A stretch of DNA of 64,000 nt. Source: Nothophaeocryptopus gaeumannii (Eukaryota; Ascomycota; Dothideomycetes; Mycosphaerellales; Mycosphaerellaceae). Where the stretch lies: contig JASISA010000029.1 of NCBI GenBank assembly GCA_031771865.1, positions 124,001 through 188,000 on the forward strand, in the 5' to 3' direction. Below are positions 33,218 through 43,270 of the stretch, one piece after another (the first letter of the stretch is position 1; each line of letters begins with the position of its first letter). The notes beneath the pieces were generated by a model. That model searched no databases and was not told the origin of the DNA. It was given only the letters and a program-made list of their open reading frames with translations. A program made the translations under genes and the position numbers.

Positions 33218-34741
33218 ATGTTGAAGCCGTCAGCAAAGCGGAAGCGGCATGTTGTTGCTCAAGCCAAGACAGAAGACGCACAGTTGCTCGGTTTCAAAAG
33301 CAACTCTACTTACATTGTCACGACTGGCTCCACTAGCTGGACGGAACGTACGAATCTCGTGTTTAGCGAACAGTGTGGCCCTGCGCCACCTACAAAAGAA
33401 CCTGAGACTGCCGAGTCAGGGGGGCACGATATCGAGACTCAGACAGTCTCAGACACAGAGAGCGAGGATACAACAACGCCAGCTCCTCCGGACCCTCCAA
33501 GACAACAACAGCGCCGCCTGTATGACTGGCAACCCGTCACGCCTGAAGAAGAGCAACAACCCCATGACCTTGGCGCAAGACTGGACGAGAGCCATATTAT
33601 CGAAGGAAAGCGACTACGCAAGACCAAGCAATTCCACATGGTATTCCATGCAGTTATGGCATTCAATCTCGCAAACCAGTACGCCGACTGGATCCTCAAT
33701 GAGCCACGCACTATCGAAGAAGCTCAGGCAAGGTTTGACTGGTCCAAATGGAACAAAGCGACTGATGCCGAGTACGAATCATTGCGCAAGAACAAGACTT
33801 GGCGACTGAAGAAACGCTCGCTGATTAATGGAAAGATACTCAAAGGGAAGTGGGTCTTTAAGATCAAACTCAACGCCGATGGATCAATCAACAAGTACAA
33901 GGCCCGCTGGGTAGTACGTGGATTCGAGCAACAAGAGGGCAGTGACTACAACGAGGTCTTTGCACCAACCGTGAAGCCTATGAGCTACAAGATTTTGTTT
34001 GCTCTATCGGCTGCACGAGGATGGCGAATTGATCAAATGGACGTCAACACAGCTTTCCTTTACGGCAATATTGACGAAGAAGTGTACGTCGAACAACCAC
34101 ACGGCTACGAAGAAGGCGACGACATGGTCTGCTCGCTTCTGAAGGCGTTATATGGTCTCAAGCAATCACCTCGGATCTGGTACAAGACGCTGTCTGAGTT
34201 CCTTGTTTCCATCGGTTTCACTGCGCTGGCTTCCGACATGGCAGTGTTTGTCAAAGGGAGTACCATTGTGGCAGTCTATGTAGACGACTTGCTCGTTATT
34301 GGACCGGATGATGCTCAAATCGAGGAAACCAAAGGTGCCCTGAGCAGGCGGTTCAATATGACTGATCTCGGGCCCTGCTACTCTTATCTTGGCATGACAG
34401 TAAGGCGTGACTGGAAGAAACGCACCATTTGTCTCGGACAGAGAGCTTACATTCAGCGCTTCTTGGAACAGCACGGGTTCTGGAGTGATGGGCGTGTAGG
34501 TACAACAGACACGCCTATGATGACTACCAACAAAATGGAACCTGCACCAGACGGCTACCAAGCACCTGATGAACTACGCCAGCGATATCAAAGCGCTGTT
34601 GGATCGCTGATGTACGCTATGCTTGGAACGAGGCCAGACATCGCCTACGCAGTCTCGGTTGTGAGCCGTTTTTCAGCAAATCCAACTGAGGAACACTGGA
34701 CAGCAGTTAAGCGAATTATGCGGTACCTCCGAGCACGATAG
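33218..34741 (+). CDS. Copia-1 reverse transcriptase
   Basis: A 507-codon open frame. After a variable acidic linker it has LKGKWVFKIK, the RT block with QMDVNTAFLYG (motif A), YGLKQSPRIWY, VYVDDLLVIG (YVDD active site) and YLGM, then GTRPDIAYAVS near the connection domain. It ends at a TAG after RYLRAR, where related elements continue RYLRGSIDYEL, so a small frameshift truncates it before RNase H. The RT catalytic residues themselves are intact. Confidence 0.85.
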   Translation: MLKPSAKRKRHVVAQAKTEDAQLLGFKSNSTYIVTTGSTSWTERTNLVFSEQCGPAPPTKEPETAESGGHDIETQTVSDTESEDTTTPAPPDPPRQQQRRLYDWQPVTPEEEQQPHDLGARLDESHIIEGKRLRKTKQFHMVFHAVMAFNLANQYADWILNEPRTIEEAQARFDWSKWNKATDAEYESLRKNKTWRLKKRSLINGKILKGKWVFKIKLNADGSINKYKARWVVRGFEQQEGSDYNEVFAPTVKPMSYKILFALSAARGWRIDQMDVNTAFLYGNIDEEVYVEQPHGYEEGDDMVCSLLKALYGLKQSPRIWYKTLSEFLVSIGFTALASDMAVFVKGSTIVAVYVDDLLVIGPDDAQIEETKGALSRRFNMTDLGPCYSYLGMTVRRDWKKRTICLGQRAYIQRFLEQHGFWSDGRVGTTDTPMMTTNKMEPAPDGYQAPDELRQRYQSAVGSLMYAMLGTRPDIAYAVSVVSRFSANPTEEHWTAVKRIMRYLRAR

Positions 34742-35245
34742 ATTACGAGCTAGTCTTCAACGACCACTTTGGCAAGCTCACTGGGTTCACCGATGCCAGC
34801 TGGGGTGACGACGCATCAAAAGATCAACATCAGGCTATCTGTTCAGTATCGGCAGTGCCGTGATATCTTGGCAATCAAAGCGTCAGCCAACGGTGGCATT
34901 GTCAACCTGTGAAGCCGAGCTTGTCGGACAGACACAAGCGGCTAAGGAAGCGATATGGCTGCAAGACTTACCCGAGAGCTTGGGCACGAACAGCTTGGCG
35001 CCACTGTGATCTATGGTGACAATGCCGGAGCAGTGGCACTCAGCCGAAACCCTCGATATCACAGCCGTACAAAACATATCGGCATTCAGCACGCCTGGCA
35101 ACGCGAGAAGGTTGACGAGGGCGTCATTGACGTTCAGTGGATTGAGACCAAGAAGCAGACAGCAGATGGTCTAACCAAACCCCTACCAAAAGAGGCATTC
35201 GCTGGGTTCAGACATTCACTTGGGCTAAGAAAGGCTACCATGTGA
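34742..35245 (+). pseudogene. Copia-1 RNase H, frameshifted
   Basis: From 34742 another frame reads IDYELVFNDHFGKLTGFTDA and SWGDDAS (the first RNase H Asp region) and then meets a stop near 34862. The frame open at 34955-35245 gives the C-terminal part, with VIYGDNAGAVALS, KHIGIQHAW and TADGLTKPLPKEAF. Two shifts in about 200 nt separate the parts. Confidence 0.8.
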
Positions 35246-35422
35246 TCAGACGTTCGAAGCCTACTATTGGCCAGTAGTGGACGCAGCAACATCCAAGATG
35301 GAAAGGGCAGAAGCGCATGGTCCAGCAGCGGTCAGTTGGGGAAAGGACGACGGTCGAGGTAAGAGCCTGAGGCAACAAGAGAAGTCATTCATTTACAAGC
35401 CGGTATGCCGAGCGAGGGGGGA

Positions 35423-35560
35423 TGTTAAAGGAGCAGTACTGAGCGCACGTGCACACGCTAGTGCAGGAGATCAAAAAGGGTCTCTAGGCGCAGGTTGTAC
35501 TTAGACTTCTATAACACACTTACTCTTTCTTGCTGCCACTGCGTTCGACATATTTCAACA
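35423..35560 (+). repeat. Copia-1 3' LTR
   Basis: A 138-bp partner of the 5' LTR with one substitution. It is preceded by a G-rich polypurine tract. The reading frame of the next decayed gene opens directly at its outer edge. Confidence 0.95.
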
Positions 35561-36204
35561 TCGAGAAGACGAAGACCTCTGAATTCGCAAATCTTGACCA
35601 CCTGCTGGACGAAATTGCGAGCATCGTGGACAGTGCTCCTTCTAGCACCAAGATAGATGTAGACGATCTTTGCTAGAAGGTTGGAGAGGGCCTCAAGAGC
35701 TGCGGGGATGCGCACGCTAAGTACATCTGCAAAACCACAGCAGGTCATTTGTGGACCGACTTTGTTCTCTACGTGGAGAAGAACGCACCCAGCGAGTTCA
35801 TATTCAAAACGCCAGCGCCGCTCTTCCCACCGACGTCCGCTTGGAGAATTACTCAAGACGCCCTCGAGAAGGTTCTCAAACTCTGCAAAAGACTATCGCC
35901 CGAGGACCTGTTCCGTCTGACGATCGCGTTGGCAACTCCTCTCCGCCTCTTGCACAACATGGACGGCCTTGACGAAAGCGATGGGTTTCGATGGAAATTG
36001 GAGTAGCTCTTCAAAGAGTACGAAGTCCGGTTCCACTTGGTCCCACACACTAGGATCCCAGCCTGGATGAACGCTATAATCCGAACCTTCCCGGGCAAAG
36101 CCTCGGTGTGGAGCACCACCATCGCATTCGACCAGTCCAACGAACTCGTGTACGCTGCAGCGATTGGCGGCTTTGGGGTCTTCAAGTTGAAGCCGTGGAG
36201 ATGA
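35561..36204 (+). pseudogene. Decayed hypothetical gene cut by Copia-1
   Basis: One plus-strand frame runs from the LTR edge to a TGA at 36202-36204 with only two in-frame stops, both TAG (near 35674 and 36004), each one C-to-T or G-to-A step from Gln or Trp. It begins KTKTSEFANLDHLLDE and contains FVLYVEKNAPSEFIF, ALEKVLKLCKRLSPED and IPAWMNAIIRT. The 5' end is missing: no ATG or matching sequence is found on the other side of Copia-1. It can be aligned loosely with the gene at 37217-37688 (similar spacing of a P-x-F-x-F block, a helical ALxxV/LLDVI block and PAW at the C-terminus). The function is unknown. Confidence 0.5.
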
Positions 36205-36818
36205 ATACGGCGAGGAATTCAGCTGATGGATGGGATGGAGACAGAACGCGGGGGAGCATGGATTGCAATTTCGTTCAGTTCGGGCGATAGGTATATTCAA
36301 GCGTTTTGTGGAGATAGAGAACAGTGGGAATACAGCGTGTCTCTGCCGCTCGTGAGAAGACATATGGATGTAAGGAGGGTAGGAGGGTGAAGAGGCATAG
36401 AAAGAGACAGATGACATGTATTGTAGAAGTTCAAGTGCGAGGTCAGATTCTAATTTCACAAGGCATGTTAAGGTAGACAAGTTGCGAGCTAGAAACAGCC
36501 TGGTATCGGCAAAAAGCAGAGGTCGCGTGCATCCAGATAACGAATTGTTGGAGGGAACCATGAGGTGGAGGAGAAATGAAGGCAGCGTTTGCAACTTCAC
36601 GTACACCACCTAGCGTAACGGTGAGAGCAGCCAATAGCTGTGCCGTAGGTCCCACATTTTATCTCCCACAGGTCAAGCTGTATGCCCACCAATTACCCGC
36701 AACAACCTAGATAGAAGTATACGCCAGAAGCGACACCATCCACGGAGAATTACACTGCCTTTCTCAAGACTACATTCACCAAACCAAGCCTAGAAAGGCC
36801 TCCGCGCTGCATCAGCAA
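36205..36818. other. Gene-poor stretch
   Basis: Overlapping frames on both strands; none stands out. Confidence 0.35.
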
Positions 36819-37050
36819 TGGCAACCTTGGTTCGGAAGTGCGAGGCCTGCCGCAAGAAGTCGAAGCCATGACTGAGAAGCTCATACCAGAGGCAAGCGAA
36901 GGAGATTGGTCGGTAGTGTGGTCAACGCTTGCGTCTCTGCTTGGGATGAGCAAAGATGTCCATGGCCTCCGTGGTGTAGATGGACGACTCATCGCTCAAT
37001 ATGCCTCTCAATACATCGCAAAACAGCCATGCACCCGTCTGTACGACTGA
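36819..37050 (+). CDS. Small ORF region, possible Zn-cluster relic and 70-aa ORF
   Basis: A short frame at 36819 (MATLVRKCEACRKKSKP, then a stop) resembles the start of a fungal Zn2Cys6 cluster, CxxCRxxKxKC. In another frame a 70-codon ORF (36838-37050) reads coherently (TEKLIPEASEGDWSVVW, then an ASQYIAKQPC end). They may be exons of one gene or unrelated; I could not join them. Confidence 0.25.
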
Positions 37051-37216
37051 TGCGCTCTAGGCCTAGAGGACGCTACGCTTGCTCTGATGACACCAGGAGG
37101 AATCACCGCAAATCCTGGGTACCACTGTTGACGTGATCAGCACATATGGTCTGTGCTTTGACATTTTCCTCCGGATTATGAAGAACTCTGGCTTTTGAAG
37201 CGCCTCTCTCGCCGAA

Positions 37217-37688
37217 ATGACGATCGTCTCTACCATTGACAGCCACTTCGGCAGCACGTCCTCGAACAGTGATGATGACACAGTGGAGTCTATCTTGCCG
37301 CTTCTTGTGTCCCGTGTGGAGAAAGAAAAGGACGAGATCTGAAGTAGGCCACCCCTTCCACGTGTTCTGCGAGTCCATCCAAGACTTTGCCGAAACTCCC
37401 CCAGGTTTCGTCTTCGTGCTCCCGAGCAAGCCATTCCTGGACAAGACTCTGCTCGATGTCATCACGGAAGTCCTTCTCGATGTCATCAACGACACAGCTA
37501 TCCCATATGGAGAAGCCAAAGCTAGGCTTATAATCCATGTCGCGGCCACACGATGGCTCGTCCAGCATTTGAACAGCGAACCGTTCCGAAGGGTCGTCAG
37601 TAGAGTACTGTGCGAGCACCGGATCAAGTTCAGCGCAGAGCCTGGAGCGACTGTACCGGCATGGGTAGCTGCAGCCATGAGAGAATAG
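37217..37688 (+). pseudogene. Decayed hypothetical gene with a frameshift
   Basis: An ATG-initiated acidic segment (MTIVSTIDSHFG, then SSNSDDDTVESILPLLV) meets a TGA near 37340. The neighbouring frame continues from about 37340 to a TAG at 37686 with HVFCESIQDFAETPPGFVFV, LDKTLLDVITEVLLDVINDT and EPGATVPAWVAAAMRE. The internal DVITEVLLDVIND looks like a small tandem duplication. A short intron could join the two frames, so it might be functional. It resembles the gene at 35561-36204 and the fragment at 28926-29086. Confidence 0.4.
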
Positions 37689-38054
37689 CACGGGCTTTAC
37701 AGTGGAAGACAGAGCGGAAGACTGCTTCTCCTCTACACCAAGCGGCGCATTCGTCATCGTCCATCCGAAAGGACGAATCTGAAGCAGGCAAACAGCGTTG
37801 CATGGGATCAATGAGATGGCAGAAGTTGGAAAGCAAGCCGACAGACGAGTGGCGAAAGAGTGCAGCTGAGGTCAAGACAAGCTTTCTTTGTACCAAATCT
37901 AAAGAATGCAAGATAAGAACAGATGCGGTCAAAATAAGCTTTCCTTCATAGAGCATACCATACCAAAGAAGGAGCGACTAGGTGTTAGTGCATTCCAGAC
38001 AACAAAGCAATCTTTGCATCCCTTGCTTCGACTTCACCTCCTCCGGACTCTCAT
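37689..38054. other. Intergenic
   Basis: Two imperfect copies of a GTCAA.A.AAGCTTTC.TT block occur near 37871 and 37928. No gene is recognised. Confidence 0.4.
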
Positions 38055-38890
38055 CTACCAGTCGCTGCTCTTGTCCGCGTAATTCCTGATTCTCGGCTCA
38101 ATATACCTCCCACCTGCCAACTCCCCACGAGCAATCGAATCAAGCTTCACTCGCAGTTGAGTCGCATACAACCCACCCTTCCTCGCCTTCTTGACCGTGA
38201 ATATAGCAATATCATTGACAGGGTCGCTCTTCCTGCCTGACACTACGTGCCACGATGAGCTCATTGCAAGAAAAATCATACCCAAGAATCTCTTGGCCCC
38301 TGACGCTGGGATGTTTCTGGACAAAGTTGGCGTAGTCGGTTCGGGAAGAGACGACTGGTATGTCATCGAGCTTTTTACCGTGTGTGGACTTCAGGGAATT
38401 GGAGTAGAGTTTCATGTCTTCGGCGAAGAGGGAGCGGAGTATTTATTTGAAGTTCCGCTCGCGAGACCAGAGGGATTGCCAGCGTTGGACGAAGTCTTGG
38501 GCGTCGCGGTCGGAGATGGAGAGGCAGCGTTTGTTGTCGTTCCAGTCTCCTCGTTCGAGCAGGATGGCGGTGTCTCTTGGTGAGTTGGATTGGCCATTTT
38601 GGTTGTTGGAGTTGACCTTGTTGCCTTGCTGCGTACTGCAGACATTCGAGTTGGGTTTCGACTGGCCTTCGCTCTGGGCACTGCCGTTGTGAGTGGGGTT
38701 GCGTTACTTCTTGTCGTTCTTGTCGCCGCGGATGTTGAGCTTCTGCTCGAAAGACAAATGGCGGTGGCTAATGTTGTCGGCCCATAGAGGGAAGCGACTG
38801 ACAACTTCATGGTCGCTAGCGTGTGACTGCTCCGAAAACGAGTGAATGGCCTGTTTGCGGAAGAGATACTGATACGCGTGAGTGAAAAAT
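38055..38890 (-). pseudogene. Decayed Asn/Gln-rich gene
   Basis: On the minus strand a coherent frame reads YQYLFRKQAIHSFSEQSHAS, then SFEQKLNIRGDKNDKK, a TAA, an Asn/Gln/Ser-rich linker, RDTAILLERGDWNDNKRCLS and DFVQRWQSLWSRERNF, a second TAA, then SLFAEDMKLYSNSLKSTHGK. Near 38220 it must shift one frame to continue as NDIAIFTVKKARKGGLYATQ to a stop at 38055. Two stops and a frameshift in about 800 nt make function unlikely. The flanking folded segments do not match any family I know. Confidence 0.5.
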
Positions 38891-39422
38891 CACGCCGAGT
38901 TCCTACGGCATCTTGTACATCCAATTGTCAAGGTCAGTGAAGCGTACAATAATGTGCCAAGAGGATGTCCGTCTCAGGACAATCGTGTTCATCTCTACGT
39001 TCGATCACTTCCGAGTCACTCAGAATATGTTCTAGACCTCTGCCCGCCATATCGAGCGAGTGTCCTCATTATCTCCTCCAGTTCCTCTACTCAAAGGTGA
39101 GATGGAAGGTAGCCAAGCGAATCGTCGGAAGTACGCCACCTCCACGGTTTGTGTCACGATGAGATGTTACATGTTGACCAGATGAGAAGCTGCCAAGTAG
39201 CAGCTAGCGCCACTTGTACTCGCATAGATGAGACGTGAGGTCGGATTGTGTCCCGGGCAGCCGCCCGTCTGCTTCTTGCCACAGCTCTTTCTGCAGCCAA
39301 CATGTCCCAAGGATCCAAACCCTGGCGCGATTGAAGCGCCCTATCCAGATTTTGTATCTTGTGTATCCAACGAGGTGTTGCTCGCAGCTTCTGTACGCTT
39401 GTTGTGGCAAATCATCACGTCG
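38891..39422. other. Possible 3' exons of a minus-strand gene
   Basis: Minus-strand reading at 39345-39185 (ALQSRQGLDPWDMLAAERA, then Arg/Ala-rich) looks coding and might belong to the gene starting at 39968, but I could not find convincing splice sites joining them. The rest is unassigned. Confidence 0.25.
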
Positions 39423-39968
39423 TCAGAACCGTGCTGCATCCGCCCTCCTCTTGGCTGATAGGTGGGATCGATCGTTTCTGGAAAGCCTCGTGTTACTACA
39501 AGTCTGTTGATTCCATGTTCTCTTCCTGCACGACTCTGGGTAATGCTCATCGCTGTGAGTACTCGTGGTACTGCTGCTCCCTGTCGTGATCGTCATCCGC
39601 TTGAGAGAGACATTCGCGGAAGGCCAGAGTTCCTCGCCGTAGTCGAAGCAACGGGAGGAGCCCCTGGCGAGAGAAGGGCGCTGAAGAGCTGAGATAGTCG
39701 AACCGACATCTATGCTTGGTATTCTGACGGTCGATGGCACTTGTGACGGCGGTAGAACATGGACGGCGCCTCGCCGAAAATTCGAGAGAAAGCCACGGCG
39801 GTTTGAGTGAGCCTGTTGACGTTCATCAGCGACAATCCTTCTGTGATGTTCAAACAATTTGCAGACGCATCTTGATCTGCATGTGCCCTTTGCCGTCTCG
39901 AGGCTCGCCGCGACTGGGTCAGCGGTAACTGAAGCGATGGCGCCGTATGCCAAGGTGGTGAGAGCCAT
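39423..39968 (-). CDS. Possible small secreted Cys-containing protein, 181 aa
   Basis: The ATG at 39968 starts MALTTLAYGAIASVTADPVA, which resembles a weak signal peptide, followed by CRSRCVCKLF. The mature part is Ser/Thr/Arg-rich with about six Cys. A splice variant is likely: the alternative frame beginning near 39870 (CLNITEGLSLMNVNRLTQTA) also looks coding. The family is unknown, and calling it an effector would be speculation. Confidence 0.3.
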   Translation of the reverse strand: MALTTLAYGAIASVTADPVAASLETAKGTCRSRCVCKLFEHHRRIVADERQQAHSNRRGFLSNFRRGAVHVLPPSQVPSTVRIPSIDVGSTISALQRPSLARGSSRCFDYGEELWPSANVSLKRMTITTGSSSTTSTHSDEHYPESCRKRTWNQQTCSNTRLSRNDRSHLSAKRRADAARF

Positions 39969-41020
39969 GGAGATCGCAACGGGTCATCACGGAGTCGTTG
40001 ACGTGTTTTTGATTCCTGTGATCACTGGAGCAATAGCCGTCTGAATAACATGTGGGGGGCTCTGCCAACGTCGCAAAGGTCAAGGCATCACTGACAGAGC
40101 GCTGTGATGGTTCGGAATGGTTGAGGAGTCTCTTCTCCAAGCAGCAGCCAAAGGCTGAAGCATTGATGAAAAGATGATTGATGAAGCAAGTTCATCGAGG
40201 TTTTGCCAAAAATTGCGTTCGAGTTAAGCCCGATGGCCTCGCGCGATCTTGAGCAGCACGGAAGCTCAGCTATCCTAGCTAACTATCTATGAGAAAAAGA
40301 AGAAGAAAGAAGGTGGAAATGTTGGGGAGGGACGCTTAAGTACGGAATGGGTCTCGGGTAGTTCCGTAGGCACTTTTCTTCAGTCTGCGACTTCGAGGAA
40401 CAGCTGAGTATGTCGTGCTACCAGAACCTGTGGGCTAACGTGACACAGTCATAAATTCGAACCACCTCAGGTTCCAATCCAGCTACGATCAGACTGCATA
40501 TGGAAGCATTACCCAAGATCGTTCAAAGCAAATACTTTTTTTGCTCTTTGATTGACCTTGAACCGCATGTACGTGCAAAGCGAGCCGCGGTCAATTTTGC
40601 TAAATATGCAGATGTGATTGCGTTTCAATGAGCAAAAGCGAATCTTTTCGCACTTTTACGAGCGTGAGTGGACATATACAACCACCGGCGAGTGATTTGT
40701 TTGTGGGCAGAAGCGACGGCATCAAGCTTCCTTCGCCAATTGGCCCAGGCAAATGGGTCCCAATTTGGTGCACTCTCGGGACCGTTGATTGAGTATCTGC
40801 ATGCAGTCGGCGTGTGGACTTCATTGTGATCATTGCAGGGAAATATCAGCCCGTATTGATCTCAAGCTGGGCAGTTGAGGCCCGTGCGTCGTATCCTTGC
40901 CCACTCCGTGACGATCAGCGGCACCACGTTCACAGAAACTGTGCAACGTCCTTCCCAGCACCACAAACACAATCATACAACTCGCCTTGAACAAAATACC
41001 ATCATAGCATACGCATCAAA
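39969..41020. other. Gene-poor stretch
   Basis: No recognisable gene. Pyrimidine-rich, CAAA-containing sequence at 40950-41020 immediately precedes the next ATG, as in fungal promoters. Confidence 0.4.
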
Positions 41021-41361
41021 ATGAGCACAAACACCACCCTCCACCAGAACCGCGCTCTCCGCCAGCTGCTAGGCGAGCTCAACGCCGCCGTGAGAGTCAA
41101 CTTCATCAACGGCAACATGGTACTCGGCTATCTCTCTCCTCGTAAGCGACCACAGCCATGCAGTACAATGCATATGCAGTGAGCTCACGGACGGCGCCAT
41201 GTGTAGAGCAACATCTGACAGCAATGCCTCTTTCGCCGGCAGCAATCTTGTGGCCAGACCGCTCCGTTACAGCTCTCGACGAGTATGAGGTTGATCTTGG
41301 AGACATTGGCATTGCTTCTGTGTGGCTATTGCCCGGCGAGTACGATACAATCGCTCACTGA
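41021..41361 (+). CDS. Small hypothetical protein, 86 aa, two exons
   Basis: Exon 1 is 41021-41141 and exon 2 is 41222-41361. The 80-nt intron has a GTAAGC donor and a CTGACAG end that includes a branch-like CTGAC. Joining keeps the frame and gives MSTNTTLHQNRALRQLLGEL and VNFINGNMVLGYLSP, and then a second exon ending LGDIGIASVWLLPGEYDTIA. The upstream leader is CA-rich. The clean splice and in-phase join argue for a real gene. No family is recognised; it is probably a soluble cytosolic protein. Confidence 0.55.
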
Positions 41362-42702
41362 TGCCGCTGCTCTGTACATATACTGACAGCTAGGATAGAC
41401 AGATCACACTCAGTAGCATCTCGTTATGAGGGAATGCTGGAGATATTGGAGCTTTAGATAGACGCGATCGATGGCCTAAAGCTCACTTCACCCCGGCCTC
41501 GAACGGACACACGCTCTTTTCCCTCCGCTGTATGATCCTTGGCCAAGCGAGTGACGGCGATTTAAGTCTGGTAATCGTAATCTATGCCCGATGGAGCTAA
41601 CATGGCAGATCGACCCTCTAGTCTGAAGTTCAAGCAGCACTTCTCATGAGATCACTCAAACACAAACCAAGTCACCATGGCAATGCATGGGCGGCATTGA
41701 GGGACAGTATAGTCCAACGGCTTCGACTCTTGCATGCCCATTGGAGCAGTTGATGATATGAAATGGACTCGCCTCCAAAGCCACATCCACAACCTTCGCT
41801 TAGGAGCACAGTCATGCATCCACGGGCACCGAGCCATCGATTTTTGAAACGACTGAACTTGATTCACTCAAGAGCCGAGCCGTCTACTTCTCAGGATCCT
41901 GCTACAAGTATCTCACGGCGTGACGTTGCCCTATCGAGTAGTCACCGCAGCTACAGCCGCGGAATGGAATGAAAAGCCAGATGCAGAATGCGCTGGGTGA
42001 CTCGGATCCGAGCAAATGCAAAGGCTTTTGGAACATTATGGAAGCTAGGTCAGCTCGAACAGACACCGATGAAGAGCAACCCTCGACACATCACCAAATG
42101 AGCTGTCTACCTGGCTCTCGCCAACCGACAACTCGCAGTCGAGCATACGAGGAAGATAGCTCCACTTGATCCCCTCACCAACGCGTTTCGCGGGGAATCC
42201 AGCAACTCTCAGCAAATCAGACTGTCTTTGACGACATGGCTCTCGCCATTCCTCGAGGCACCACAGTCGCTGTCAATTTGATGGATAGTGTTCATCGAGG
42301 ATACTTCCTGTTGAGACAGAGCAAGAAAGCTCACCGGAGTAAGCAAAAGCAGCGGGTACGAGTGCTCCACCAGTTGAAGTGAACTGGGGAGAGGAGTGCT
42401 TGGTCGAACGTTGACTAAGTTGCCCCGTGATAGTCAGAGACATCGGTATCTATTCTAGCTCAGCGTAACGCAAGCTCTCCTCGTGTTTATGGCGGTCATG
42501 CACAGCTATTCTCTCATCAATGATATTTCTGACAGCTTCGCTTTGCTCTCACTGCCTCGGCATCGCATGTGCAAACAATGGCATGGCTGGTCCTCATTCC
42601 CTCCGTTGTGTATACGGAACAAAGCCAGCCGTCCACCCCAAGTCATTTCTACTCTGTGTTCAGCACATCAAAGGATCGCTAGTCCAAGGACAGAGTGCTC
42701 TT
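41362..42702. other. Gene-poor stretch
   Basis: Only short ORFs on both strands, no repeats and no RNA gene seen. Confidence 0.4.
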
Positions 42703-42927
42703 TTAGAAACTCGCTCCCAGCCTATTGCAATAACTTGGAAGCGGATCCCAAAATGTCCCCGCCGCATGATATGCCCTGACCTTGAGAGTAGATGCGAGAT
42801 CGTTGCTGAAGAAGTCCCTTGCAAGCAACGCAAACAAGTCGACATCTCGTCCGCCATCCGGACTCTCCCAGAGATCCTCATACCATCTTCTGCAAAGGTC
42901 TTGAAACTCATCTGGCACGGCAAGCAA
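42703..42927 (-). pseudogene. Short coding-like fragment
   Basis: A minus-strand frame with no ATG reads VPDEFQDLCRRWYEDLWESP and then RDVDLFALLARDFFSNDL, a folded-looking segment that stops at 42703. It lacks a start and any extension, so I take it as a gene fragment or an exon of an unresolved gene. Confidence 0.3.
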
Positions 42928-43270
42928 GACACTTTCGCCCTAACAGATGAGTTCTAGCTTCTGACATCAGCGCTCGTCGATGCATTCGTAGTAGAGATTG
43001 TACGCTGCTCTCTCGGCGAGTCCTTTCATGTTCTCTGCAAAGTTCCAGAACGTAGTCTCTCAGTCTTGCGTTCCCGTGTAGTCCGCTGCGATTCGAGTAG
43101 CCAGTCGAGATATGCGATGCTCAGCCCTTTGCGTATCGAGGGGAGCAGGCAGCGCACGGAGGGCGGCTCTTTTGTGTAGAACGATGTGGAAGTATCGAGA
43201 CTTTGCCGACTATATCCAGTCAAGTCCTTCCACGAGCTCGCGAATCTGACGTGAGCTCTGGAATGTGATA

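Larger units (their letters stand above)
30255..35560 (+). mobile_element. Copia-1 LTR retrotransposon
   Basis: A 5.3-kb Ty1/Copia-type element with 138-bp LTRs, a PBS directly after the 5' LTR, gag, protease, integrase, reverse transcriptase and RNase H in Copia order, and a purine-rich tract (GAGCGAGGGGGGA) before the 3' LTR. The LTRs differ at one position. No 5-bp duplication flanks the element (TGAGC versus TCGAG). The coding region changes frame several times, so the copy is not autonomous. Confidence 0.92.
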
